From Archangiaceae bacterium (GTDB lineage Bacteria; Myxococcota; Myxococcia; Myxococcales; Myxococcaceae), in the NCBI GenBank assembly GCA_016879935.1, contig JAACJQ010000101.1, positions 1 to 64,000 of the forward strand: a stretch of DNA of 64,000 nt. The letters run 5' to 3'. Positions 9,283-18,253 of this stretch are shown piece after piece; the stretch's first letter is position 1, and every line of letters starts with the position of its first letter. Position numbers and translations under genes: made by a program. Under the pieces are notes generated by a model. It saw only the letters and a list, made by a program, of their open reading frames with translations, was not told where the DNA came from and searched no databases.

Positions 9283-10559
9283 AGCGGCTCGGGCTGGCAG
9301 TGGGCGTCATCGGAGCGATCGCTTCGACCTCGGCCTGTTTCGACTTCGATGGGGCCTACGCGAGCTACTGCGCCAGGAACGGCTGCGCCGATGGTGGCTC
9401 GGGCGGCACCGGTGGAGGCTCGACCGCAGGCGGCTCGACGGCAGGCGGCTCGACCATGGCCGGTGGATCGGCGGGAGGCTCGTCGGCTGGGGGCTCGGCA
9501 GGAGGCGCGACCGCCGGTGGAGCGGCGACGGCCGGCGGGGCTGCGGGCGGGAGCGCTGGAGGCTCGGCGGTCGACGCAGGCGTCGATGCGGGCACCCCCG
9601 ATGCGGGCGTGATGTGCGTGGGCGTGCCGTTCTGCGTGCACCGGCAGACCCAGCGCACCGACTTCAAGAGCGCCGACGCCGTGTTCGGGACGACGCTCGA
9701 CAACGGCGGCGCCCTCTTCTCGCGCTACGGCACCATGCGCGGCACGATCTGGGTCTCGCACGGCGCTGACGGCACGCCGTCGACCGGCACCAGCCGCTTG
9801 TTCACGGGCGGGAACCCGCCGATGGACGTGATGGGCCAGACGAACAACGTGAACGATCTGATCCTCATCACCGAGAGCGATCTCATCACCGCGCGAATCC
9901 AGCGAGTGGTCGACGGAGGTCTGCCTCAGGTCCGCTACAGCGGAATGTGCTCGGGCATGTCGGTGACGGCCAACGCCTTCGATCGCGTCGGGAACAAGAT
10001 CGTGATCGGCGGTGACGACGATGGCCTGTGCGAGTTCGACCTCGGCACGGGGCAGTTCACGCTGATTCAGCCCGAAGGCCCGGGCAGCTCGCGGGTGAGT
10101 GACATCTACATCAGCCCCGGCAACGAGATCTTCTGGACCACCACCGACGGCTACATCGGCAAGGTGGGCGTGGGCCGCATCACCGGTCAGATCGACCCGA
10201 ACGGCATGGTGGCCATCGACGGCCTCGACGGAGACAACGTCTGGGCCATCGGAGACCAGGGCATCGTCACGACCCGCAACCTCGACGGCGGCTTCGACAC
10301 CGTGACGACCCTCGCCGCTCGCGCGTACTCGCTGCGGGTGACGAGCGACGGCATCTTCGTGGGCACCTTCGGCGGCATTGCGCACAAGACGCGCTTCACC
10401 GACGGCGGCTTCGAGCTGTTCGGACTGCCCGTCGACCCGTCGCACCGAGTCTGGGGCCTTGCCGGTGGGCCCGGAGCGCTCCACCTCGTGGGCGACGAAG
10501 GCCCCTTCAGCAACCCGAACCAGGCCTTCTTCTTCACCCTCATTCCCCGCACCCAGTGA
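9279..10559 (+). CDS. Gly-rich-linker lipoprotein, beta-propeller-like, 426 aa
   Basis: ATG 9279 overlaps the upstream stop as ATGA, so translation is coupled. The signal MKRLGLAVGVIGAIASTSAC ends in a probable lipidated Cys20 with a weak lipobox. A low-complexity GGS/GGA linker (about 40-100) and VDAGVDAG follow. The C-terminal ~315 residues hold short beta-strand units with Asp-Gly turns (FTDGGFELFGLP, VVDGGLPQVRYS), consistent with a propeller-like repeat fold. The globular part clearly resembles the next protein from CVGVPFCVHRQTQRTD to the shared end LIPRTQ. It is an outer-membrane lipoprotein of unknown ligand. Confidence 0.82.
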   Translation: MKRLGLAVGVIGAIASTSACFDFDGAYASYCARNGCADGGSGGTGGGSTAGGSTAGGSTMAGGSAGGSSAGGSAGGATAGGAATAGGAAGGSAGGSAVDAGVDAGTPDAGVMCVGVPFCVHRQTQRTDFKSADAVFGTTLDNGGALFSRYGTMRGTIWVSHGADGTPSTGTSRLFTGGNPPMDVMGQTNNVNDLILITESDLITARIQRVVDGGLPQVRYSGMCSGMSVTANAFDRVGNKIVIGGDDDGLCEFDLGTGQFTLIQPEGPGSSRVSDIYISPGNEIFWTTTDGYIGKVGVGRITGQIDPNGMVAIDGLDGDNVWAIGDQGIVTTRNLDGGFDTVTTLAARAYSLRVTSDGIFVGTFGGIAHKTRFTDGGFELFGLPVDPSHRVWGLAGGPGALHLVGDEGPFSNPNQAFFFTLIPRTQ

Positions 10560-10564
10560 GCGCG

Positions 10565-12091
10565 ATGCGAACAGTCCTCGCGCTGTGCGCCAGCCTCGTG
10601 CTGGGGGCTTGTGGACCATCGAAACCGCTCTGCAGCGCGAGCACCTGCAACGGCTGCTGTGACTCGGCCGGTGACTGCCGGTCGGGCTTCGAATCGTCCG
10701 CGTGTGGAACACGTGGTGCCGCGTGCGTCACGTGCTCGGTGACCGAGTCGTGTTCGTTCGCGCGGTGCGGGCCATCGACTGGCGCTGGCGGCGGCTTTGC
10801 GGTCGGTGGCGGCGGGGCTGCTGGGGGCTCGTCTCAGGCCGGAGGAACGGCGCTCGCTGGCGGCGCTGCGAGCGCGGGCGGCAATGCCACGGCGGGTGGT
10901 GCTGGGTTCGCGGGCGGAACGGCGACGGCGGGCGGAACAGGGACTGCGGGCGGAACTGCGACTGCGGGCGGAACAGCGACTGCGGGCGGAACAGCGACTG
11001 CGGGCGGCACAGCGACTGCGGGCGGAACAGCGACTGCGGGCGGCACTGCGACTGCGGGCGGCACTGCGACTGCGGGCGGCACTGCGACCGCGGGCGGCAC
11101 TGCGACTGCCGGCGGCTCGGCTGGCGGAGCGGCGCTGTCGTGCGTTGGAACGCCGTTCTGCGTTCACCGCTTCACGCAGCGAACCGACTACCGCGTCCCC
11201 GATGCACTCGTGGGCGCAGGCATCGACGACGCCGCCGCGGTCTTCTCCCGATTCTCGCCGGTGGGCTCGCTCTGGACGAGACATGGCACCACGTCGGCCG
11301 TCTCGGCCGGTACTGCGACAGCCTTCTCGATTGGCACGGCCCCCTTCGAAGCGGCGACAGGCACTCCGGGCGACTTCGTCATCATCACCGAGAGCAACCT
11401 CATCACCGCCCGCCTCGTTCACGTCGTCGACGGCGGCGTGGCGCGAGTCGCCTCGATGGGCACCTGCCAGGGCGGGGCCTTTCTCGCGAACGCGCTCGCC
11501 CGCGTCGGGAACCGGGTGGTGCTGGGCGGCTACGACGAGAGCCTCTGCGACGTGAACCTCGCGACCGGAGCCACCACCCTGCTCCAGGCCGAGACCTCGT
11601 CGAACAACGCCTTCGTCAACGACGTGCACGTGACGAGCAACGGCGACGTGTACTGGGCGACCTCGGACGGGTACGTGGGCCGACTGGGCGCTGGTCGCAT
11701 CACGCAGCAGCTCGACCCGAGCGGTATCGTCGGCATCGACGGCCTGCCGGGCGGAACGATCTGGGTCGTCTCCGATCAGGGCTACGTCACCACGATTCAC
11801 CCCGATGGCGGCGTCGGCGGCACGCAGGATCACTCGGGCCTGCTCGGCCGCGCGTACTCGCTGAAGGTCACCACCGACGGTGTCTTCATCGGCGCCTTCA
11901 ACGGCATCGGGCACCGCACCCGCTTCACCGACGGAGGCTTCGAGCTCTTTCCCCTGCCCCTCAGCAGCACCGCGGTGCGCGCGTACCTGATCGATGGTGC
12001 GCCGGGCGCGGTTCACGTCGCCGGCGATCAGGGGCCCATCAACGCGCCCACCGACGCCTGGTTCTTCTCCCTCATTCCCCGAACCCAATGA
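10565..12091 (+). CDS. Paralogous Gly-Thr-Ala repeat lipoprotein, 508 aa
   Basis: MRTVLALCASLVLGAC is a clear lipoprotein signal (lipobox L-G-A-C). A Cys-rich segment follows (about 20-65), then a long linker in which GGTATA recurs about 11 times, and a globular domain paralogous to that of the preceding gene. Shared markers are CVGTPFCVHRFTQRTD, ITESNLITAR, FTDGGFELF and the end SLIPRTQ. I preferred ATG 10565 to GTG 10556 because it starts the signal peptide. The next gene overlaps the stop by ATGA. The repeat linker probably holds the globular head away from the membrane. Confidence 0.85.
   Translation: MRTVLALCASLVLGACGPSKPLCSASTCNGCCDSAGDCRSGFESSACGTRGAACVTCSVTESCSFARCGPSTGAGGGFAVGGGGAAGGSSQAGGTALAGGAASAGGNATAGGAGFAGGTATAGGTGTAGGTATAGGTATAGGTATAGGTATAGGTATAGGTATAGGTATAGGTATAGGTATAGGSAGGAALSCVGTPFCVHRFTQRTDYRVPDALVGAGIDDAAAVFSRFSPVGSLWTRHGTTSAVSAGTATAFSIGTAPFEAATGTPGDFVIITESNLITARLVHVVDGGVARVASMGTCQGGAFLANALARVGNRVVLGGYDESLCDVNLATGATTLLQAETSSNNAFVNDVHVTSNGDVYWATSDGYVGRLGAGRITQQLDPSGIVGIDGLPGGTIWVVSDQGYVTTIHPDGGVGGTQDHSGLLGRAYSLKVTTDGVFIGAFNGIGHRTRFTDGGFELFPLPLSSTAVRAYLIDGAPGAVHVAGDQGPINAPTDAWFFSLIPRTQ
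10910..11110 (+). repeat. 18-bp tandem repeat (about 11 units) encoding GGTATA
   Basis: The unit is close to GCGGGCGGAACAGCGACT and is repeated head to tail about 11 times. Most variation is synonymous (GGAACA / GGCACT). It lies in frame within the lipoprotein linker, so unit gain or loss would change linker length without a frameshift. Confidence 0.9.
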
Positions 12092-12378
12092 GCAAGGCCA
12101 TGAACAAGACGCCTCCGCTGATCATCCTCGCCTTCCTCGTCGGCTGCGTGACGACGGCGCTCTTCAACGTGCCGCGCGCGCGGGCCGACTCCGCGAACCT
12201 CACGCGCTGGGAGCACTGGTGCGTCGACGTCGACGGCGTGCCCAAGAACGCCGATCTCGAGAAGGCCGGGGCCGAGGGCTTCGAGCTCGTCTCGGTGTCG
12301 TTCCGCCCGCCGGTCGTGCAGAACGGGAACTCGGTCGGCGGCGGCGCGACGTACCTCTGCTTCAAGCGCCCCCGCTGA
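12088..12378 (+). CDS. Small exported DUF4177-like protein, 96 aa
   Basis: ATG 12088 overlaps the upstream stop (ATGA). A hydrophobic N-terminal segment (about 8-25, ending FNVPRARA) could be a signal peptide or anchor. The rest, from LTRWEHWCVDVDG through ADLEKAGAEGFELVSVSF, follows the DUF4177 pattern: a strand, a helix, then G-A-E-G-F/W-E-L-V. Two cysteines remain in the mature part. It is the last gene of the kinase-lipoprotein operon. DUF4177 proteins have no assigned activity. Confidence 0.75.
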   Translation: MSKAMNKTPPLIILAFLVGCVTTALFNVPRARADSANLTRWEHWCVDVDGVPKNADLEKAGAEGFELVSVSFRPPVVQNGNSVGGGATYLCFKRPR

Positions 12379-12574
12379 GCTTCCCAGTTCGACTCTCGCC
12401 TCCGCTCCCCACATTCGCTGTGGCGATGGAGCAGCCGACGCGATGGAGCCACCGCTCAGGCGAGCTTCGTCTTCGTCTCACGACGTTCCCAGTTCGACAC
12501 GACGAAGCCCCATGAGCGGGCCCTTTTCGACGGGCACGGCTCACGAGGCCTCTGTCACTTCAGACTGCGAGACT

Positions 12575-12691
12575 TCAGTACTTGCCCTTCGCCTTGCGGG
12601 CGCGCACGCGGCGGCGCTTGAGCGCGGCCTTCTTCACCTTCGCGCGGTTCTTCAGCTTCTTCTTCGAGCGGTTCGACTTCACGGCAGGCAT
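12575..12691 (-). CDS. Very basic 38-residue protein, possible ribosome-associated peptide
   Basis: The ORF runs from ATG 12691 to TGA 12575. It encodes 38 residues, of which about half are Lys or Arg (MPAVKSNRSKKKLKNRAKVK, then a second basic half ending in KGKY). AAGGAGG lies 6 bases before the ATG on the coding strand, one of the best ribosome-binding sites in the window. There are no acidic residues and no cysteines. Size, charge and the divergent position next to prfA suggest a small ribosomal or RNA-binding protein. I cannot match it to bS22, bL37 or THX by eye. Confidence 0.75.
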   Translation of the reverse strand: MPAVKSNRSKKKLKNRAKVKKAALKRRRVRARKAKGKY

Positions 12692-12799
12692 GGGTGCCCT
12701 CCTTGGGTGTAGAGACTGGGGCCCCTTCTCTCAGAAACCCGCCCGATTCCCAAGAACGACCTCACGGTTCTCTGAAACCCGTGTAAGAGCCGCCTCGTT

Positions 12800-13866
<1,067 letters not shown>

Positions 13867-13870
<4 letters not shown>

Positions 13871-14745
13871 GCGAGACGACGCCCCCCGAGAACGGGACGA
13901 TTCGCCGCGTGCTCGACTGGACGAAGGGGCACTTCGAGAAGCAGCAGATCGACGCCCCCCGGCTCACCGCCGAGATCCTGCTCGGCCACGTGCTGAACCT
14001 CACCCGCGTAAAGCTGTTCATGGATCTCGATCGCCCGCTCACGAAGGAAGAGCTGGCCACGTACCGTGCGCTCATTCAGCGCCGCCTCGGCTTCGAGCCG
14101 ACGCAGTACCTCGTCGGCTTCAAGGAGTTCTACGGCCGCCGGTTTTCGGTCGATGCTCGCGTGCTCATCCCCCGCTCCGAGACCGAGCTGCTCGTCGAGG
14201 GCGTGCTTCAGGCGATTCCGAAAGACGCGCCGGCGCGGGTGCTCGATCTGTGCACGGGCTCGGGCTGCATCGCGATCTCCATCGCGGCCGAACGTCCACT
14301 CGCTTCCGTCTGGGCGACCGACGTGAGCCCCGACGCGCTGGCCGTCGCGAAGCAGAACGCCGAAGCGCTGGGCGTCGACGGCCGCGTCACCTTCTTCCAG
14401 GGCAACCTGTTCGAGCCCGTTCCGAAAGACGCCACCTTCGACGTGATCGTCTCGAACCCGCCGTATGTGCGCCTCGACGAGCTGCCGGGCCTTCAGAAAG
14501 AAGTGCAGAAGGAGCCGAAGCTCGCGCTCGATGGTGGGGTCGACGGGCTCGTGGTCATCAGGCCGCTGGTCGTGGCTGCGATGCCGCGCCTCAAGGCTGG
14601 CGGCACACTTGCACTCGAGATCTCAGATGACCAGGGAGCCGCAGTGAAGACGCTCCTCGACGCCGCTGGAGCCGTCGACACCCGCATCGTGAAGGATCTC
14701 GCCAGGCTCGACCGCATGGTCTTCGGTCGCGCGAAGGCGAGCTGA
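13867..14745 (+). CDS. prmC: Release factor glutamine N5-methyltransferase PrmC
   Basis: PrmC transfers a methyl group from SAM to the Gln of the GGQ motif of RF1 and RF2. The N-terminal helical domain (about 1-100) contains the family phrase [15 protein letters not shown]. The Rossmann methyltransferase domain has motif I DLCTGSG at 127-133 and the catalytic NPPY at 197-200. The length of 292 residues is normal. GTG 13867 overlaps the prfA stop by 4 bases. Confidence 0.96.
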
Positions 14746-14755
14746 AAGAAAAGCC

Positions 14756-16027
14756 ATGGACGCCATCGTCATCACCGGCAACGGCCCCCTGAAGGGCGAG
14801 ACCTACGCCTCGGGCGCGAAGAACGCCGCGCTGCCCATCATCGCCTCGGCGCTGCTCGCTCCCGGAGAGCACACCTTTCGCAACGTGCCCGGCCTCGTCG
14901 ACGTCAACACCATGTTCAAGGTGCTCGACACCATGGGCTGCGAGTCGACGCGCCTCGAAGGCAAGAAGAAGGACATCGTCACCATCAAGGTGCCGACGAA
15001 CGTGAACCCCGAGGCGCCGTACGACCTCGTTCGCACGATGCGAGCGTCAGTGCTCGTGCTGGGCCCGCTCGTCGCCCGCTACGGCCGCGCCCGTGTCTCG
15101 ATGCCCGGCGGCTGTGCCATCGGTGCCAGGCCCATCGATCAGCACCTCAAGGGCCTCGAGGCGCTCGGCGCCGAGATCGAGCTGAACGAGGGCTACGTCG
15201 AGGCCCGCGCGAAGCGGCTCAAGGGCGGCGTCGTCACCTTCGATCTCATCACCGTCACCGGCACCGAGAACATTCTCATGGCGGCGGTGCTCGCGAAGGG
15301 CCGCACGCTCATCGAGAACGCCGCGAAGGAGCCCGAGGTCGAAGAGCTCGCCCGCGTGCTGAACAAGATGGGCGCGCAGATCTCCGGCGCCGGCAGTGAC
15401 GTGATCACCATCGACGGCGTCGACGAGCTGCGGCCGGTCGATCACGCGATCATCGCCGATCGCATCGAGGCGGGAACGCTGCTGGTCGCGGCGGCGATCA
15501 CCGGCGGAGACGTGCTCGTGCGTCACGCCGTGCCCGAACACCTCGAGGCCGTGCTCCAGAAGCTGCGCGCCACCGGCTGCACGGTGACGGCCGAAGACGG
15601 CGGCATTCGGTGCAAGGGCCCCTCACGCGTGCAGCCCGTCGACATCAAGACGCAGGAGCACCCCGGCTTCCCCACCGACATGCAGGCGCAGCTGATGGCG
15701 CTGCTCGCCACCTCGGGCGGCACGTCGGTGATCACCGAGAACATCTTCGAGAACCGCTTCATGCACGTGGCCGAGCTGCGCCGCATGGGCGCCGACATCA
15801 CGGTCGACGGGCACACGGCGGTGGTGCGCGGCAAGCCACGGCTGTCGGGCGCTCCGGTGATGGCGACCGATCTTCGCGCCTCGGCCTCACTCGTGCTGGC
15901 AGGCCTGCACGCCGAGGGGAAGACGAAGGTTGGCCGCGTGTACCACCTCGATCGCGGCTACGAAAAACTCGAGAAGAAGCTCAAAGGGCTCGGCGCCAAC
16001 ATTCGGCGCGTCAAGGACACCGCCTGA
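14756..16027 (+). CDS. murA: UDP-N-acetylglucosamine 1-carboxyvinyltransferase MurA
   Basis: MurA adds enolpyruvate from PEP to UDP-GlcNAc, the first committed step of peptidoglycan synthesis. The start [24 protein letters not shown] carries the conserved Lys22-Asn23. The catalytic Cys is at 120 in [13 protein letters not shown], the residue that fosfomycin attacks in Cys-type enzymes. The length of 423 residues matches the family and the alternating repeat structure runs to the end. It follows prmC by 10 bases. Confidence 0.96.
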   Translation: MDAIVITGNGPLKGETYASGAKNAALPIIASALLAPGEHTFRNVPGLVDVNTMFKVLDTMGCESTRLEGKKKDIVTIKVPTNVNPEAPYDLVRTMRASVLVLGPLVARYGRARVSMPGGCAIGARPIDQHLKGLEALGAEIELNEGYVEARAKRLKGGVVTFDLITVTGTENILMAAVLAKGRTLIENAAKEPEVEELARVLNKMGAQISGAGSDVITIDGVDELRPVDHAIIADRIEAGTLLVAAAITGGDVLVRHAVPEHLEAVLQKLRATGCTVTAEDGGIRCKGPSRVQPVDIKTQEHPGFPTDMQAQLMALLATSGGTSVITENIFENRFMHVAELRRMGADITVDGHTAVVRGKPRLSGAPVMATDLRASASLVLAGLHAEGKTKVGRVYHLDRGYEKLEKKLKGLGANIRRVKDTA

Positions 16028-16144
16028 CATGTGCGACCAGGGCTCCGACGCAATCGCCCGAGGCTGCATGAATGGCGGTTGCTTCCCGTTGGATCACGTC
16101 AGTAGCATGACGACTTCCACCCCTCACAGGAGCTGAAAGTCAAA

Positions 16145-16543
16145 ATGGATTGCCCCGGCTGCGGCGTCGAGATGGTCGACCTCAAGGAAGACGATCTGAC
16201 GCTTCGCAAGTGCGGCGAGTGTGGCGGCTTGTGGGTCGATGTTTCCGACCTCAACCGCATGCTGCTTCACAACAACCTGCCCGGCCTCGAAGCCCTGGGC
16301 GGCAAGGTCGACCCCGAAGCGATGAGCGGACAGTGCCCTGATTGCCTCGTCGACCTGTTGCGGGTCGTCGGCGGCGATAAGGCCAACCCCATGTCCTACG
16401 ACACCTGCGAATCGTGCGGTGGCGTGTTCCTCGAAGAGCGGTTCAAAGACGCCGCCGACGCGAAGGACGCCGAGAAGGGAATCGTGGAGTTCTTCCGCGG
16501 CTTCTCGGGCAAGGCGAAGAAGAAGGCTGCCGCCGGCGCCTGA
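16145..16543 (+). CDS. Double zinc-ribbon (zf-TFIIB-like) protein, 132 aa
   Basis: Two C-x2-C...C-x2-C ribbons are visible. The first is MDCPGCGVEMVDL...LRKCGECGGLWVD (about 3-35) and the second CPDCLVDLLRV...YDTCESCGGVFLEERF (about 64-102). Both carry the C-G-G-[LV]-[WF] signature of the small bacterial zf-TFIIB family. A Lys/Ala-rich tail follows. AGGAG lies 12 bases before ATG 16145. Such proteins are cytoplasmic metal-binding proteins of unknown role. Confidence 0.85.
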   Translation: MDCPGCGVEMVDLKEDDLTLRKCGECGGLWVDVSDLNRMLLHNNLPGLEALGGKVDPEAMSGQCPDCLVDLLRVVGGDKANPMSYDTCESCGGVFLEERFKDAADAKDAEKGIVEFFRGFSGKAKKKAAAGA

Positions 16544-16561
16544 CGCTTCACCCACTCCTGC

Positions 16562-16589
16562 ACTCGCCGAGTCCAGCGACCCGGCGAGT
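16562..16589. terminator. Candidate bidirectional hairpin between convergent genes
   Basis: ACTCGCCG and CGGCGAGT form an 8-bp inverted repeat with a 12-base loop, 18 bases past the zinc-ribbon stop and 19 before the end of the convergent gene. There is no U tract on either strand, so function is uncertain. Confidence 0.35.
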
Positions 16590-16608
16590 TCAACCCCACC
16601 TCAGCGAC

Positions 16609-17154
16609 TCAGGCCTGCGCACCCATCGATTGGGCAGCGCTCGTCTCGGCGTGCGCCATCGGGTTCGTCAGCTCGAGCCAGTGGTTGTTGCCCCAGTTGC
16701 TGTCCCACAGCGTGTGGCCGGCGTCGGTCTCGAGCTCGAACCAGTACTCGAGCAGCTTCGCCGTCTCGGGCAGGTTCAGCGCGGGCGCGAGCCGCAGGAG
16801 CGGGCCGTTCTCGGAGCGGGCCGCGACGACCAGCGAGGGCAACGTCTCTCCATCGAGGCGCGCGTGCATGGTGATGCGGGTCAGCTTCGCGTCGGCGTGC
16901 TGCGGGTGGGTCGGGTCCTTCCAGTACGAGACCTCGAGAGTCGCGCCCGCAGGAATGCGCGTGGCCGTCACCTGTCCGCCAGCCAGCTTCTGCGTCAGCA
17001 GCGTGAACCCCGTGCCCAGGTTGAGCGCGTAGAGGTGCTCGGGCGTCTTGGCCGCCGCCGCCTTCGGAGTCACGGGTGCCGTCTCGGCCTTCTTCTTCGC
17101 TGCCGGGCGCTTCGCCGTCGTGGTGGTGGCTTTGGTCGTCTTCTTGGTGGTCAT
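16609..17154 (-). CDS. Protein with basic Ala/Lys/Thr N-terminus and carbohydrate-binding-like domain, 181 aa
   Basis: The first ~40 residues (MTTKKTTKATTTTAKRPAAK) are histone-H1-like and disordered. The remaining beta-rich domain ends in a motif LWDSNWGNNHWLEL that resembles the W-D-N-x-G-x-N signature of CBM21/25/53-type starch-binding folds. ATG 17154 is preferred over the 14-codon upstream extension, since AGGGGG precedes it. No signal peptide is visible, so a cytoplasmic glycogen- or polymer-binding role is possible but unproven. Confidence 0.65.
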   Translation of the reverse strand: MTTKKTTKATTTTAKRPAAKKKAETAPVTPKAAAAKTPEHLYALNLGTGFTLLTQKLAGGQVTATRIPAGATLEVSYWKDPTHPQHADAKLTRITMHARLDGETLPSLVVAARSENGPLLRLAPALNLPETAKLLEYWFELETDAGHTLWDSNWGNNHWLELTNPMAHAETSAAQSMGAQA

Positions 17155-17300
17155 GGGAATCCCCCTGGGACTGCGCGGTTTGGGCGTCGCATACACCAGA
17201 CGATCGCTGCTGAAAGCCCCCTGCTCGCAGACGTCAACAGAACGTCACCCGTGGGATGGAAACGGGCATGGGAGGGCAGCTGTGAGATGCTGAACGGCCC

Positions 17301-17732
17301 ATGACGGAGCGCTCCTGGACGAAGCTGTGGAAGGCGGCCGAAGCGGCTCGCCGTCGCGCGTACGCGCCGTACTCGAAGTTTCACGTCGGAGCCGCGATCG
17401 AGTGCGACGACGGCTCCATCGTGTCGGGCTGCAACGTCGAGAACGCGAGCTACGGGTTGACCGTCTGCGCCGAGCGCAACGCCATCGGCGCGATGGTGCT
17501 GCAGGGCAGGAAGCCCAAGCGCGTGTCGATCGTCGTCGATCACGTTCGCCCCGTGCCGCCCTGTGGCGTGTGCCGCCAGGTGCTGGCCGAGTTCGCGGAA
17601 ATGAACGTCGAAGTGCGCTCGAAGACGCTCGACGGCCAGGAGCTGAAGACGACCGTGGGCGAGCTGCTGCCTTTCGCGTTCACCAGCGCGTTCCTCGACG
17701 AGGCGAAGCCGAAGACGAAGAAGCAGCGCTAG
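17301..17732 (+). CDS. cdd: Cytidine deaminase
   Basis: This enzyme deaminates cytidine and deoxycytidine to uridine forms in pyrimidine salvage. The tetrameric-type zinc site is complete: C-A-E at 56-58 (TVCAERNAIGAM) and P-C-G-V-C at 87-91 (RPVPPCGVCRQVLAEF). The N-terminal substrate segment YAPYSKFHVGAA is also present. The length of 143 residues is slightly above the usual ~130, with a basic C-terminal tail. Its stop overlaps the convergent gene's stop by a few bases. Confidence 0.95.
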   Translation: MTERSWTKLWKAAEAARRRAYAPYSKFHVGAAIECDDGSIVSGCNVENASYGLTVCAERNAIGAMVLQGRKPKRVSIVVDHVRPVPPCGVCRQVLAEFAEMNVEVRSKTLDGQELKTTVGELLPFAFTSAFLDEAKPKTKKQR

Positions 17733-18253
17733 CCGCGCAGCCCCGCGAGCGTATTCGCCGCAACCTCACGACACGGCGCGACGAGCTGGCCCATCGCGGC
17801 TTCGAGCTGCTGGGCCGCCTCGGCCTGCAGGCCCACCACCGACATGAACGAGAGCAGATCGATCGCCGACGCCTGCGCACGCACGGTCGGGCGGTGCAGC
17901 GCCGAGACGATGTTCGCGAACGCCCACGACAGCGGGCGACAGACGCGCGTGACCTCGGGGGTGATGAGGAACGGCCCCGGGTACTGCGACTGCGTTCCCA
18001 CCACGCACGCGAGCGCGAAGAGCACCTGATCGTCGTTGGGTGAGCGCGCCTCGGGCAACATCATCACCAGCGTGCGTGCCAGCGCCTCGAGCACGTCGAC
18101 CGGCTGTTCGTGATCGAGCCAAACCTCGAGGAAGTCGGCGAACGGCTCGGGGTGTGGGTCGCTGGCGAGACCGCGCACCGCGGTCAACACGCGCGTCGAC
18201 GCAGGCAGGCGGCTCCAGTCGAAGCGGCTCAGCTCGAGTTCCCAGGGCCTCAC
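17729..18253 (-). CDS. Unrecognised protein translationally coupled to the sigma-54 activator, 174 aa
   Basis: GTG 18253 overlaps the stop of the upstream regulator gene as GTGA, which decides the start ([20 protein letters not shown]). The sequence is predicted mainly helical, with Leu/Ala-rich segments and no cysteine motif, signal peptide or membrane helix. I recognise no family. Tight coupling suggests it modulates, or is needed together with, the regulator. Confidence 0.7.
   Translation of the reverse strand: MRPWELELSRFDWSRLPASTRVLTAVRGLASDPHPEPFADFLEVWLDHEQPVDVLEALARTLVMMLPEARSPNDDQVLFALACVVGTQSQYPGPFLITPEVTRVCRPLSWAFANIVSALHRPTVRAQASAIDLLSFMSVVGLQAEAAQQLEAAMGQLVAPCREVAANTLAGLRG

Noticed and set aside
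9400-11110. Possible CRISPR or mobile repeat arrays
   Set aside because: The repeats are short, in frame and spacer-free, and encode Gly/Ala/Thr linkers, so they are protein low-complexity sequence.
10702-12087. Long frame overlapping the GGTATA lipoprotein in another phase
   Set aside because: It is Arg/Cys-rich repeat shadow sequence. Only its last 96 codons, from 12088, look like a real protein.
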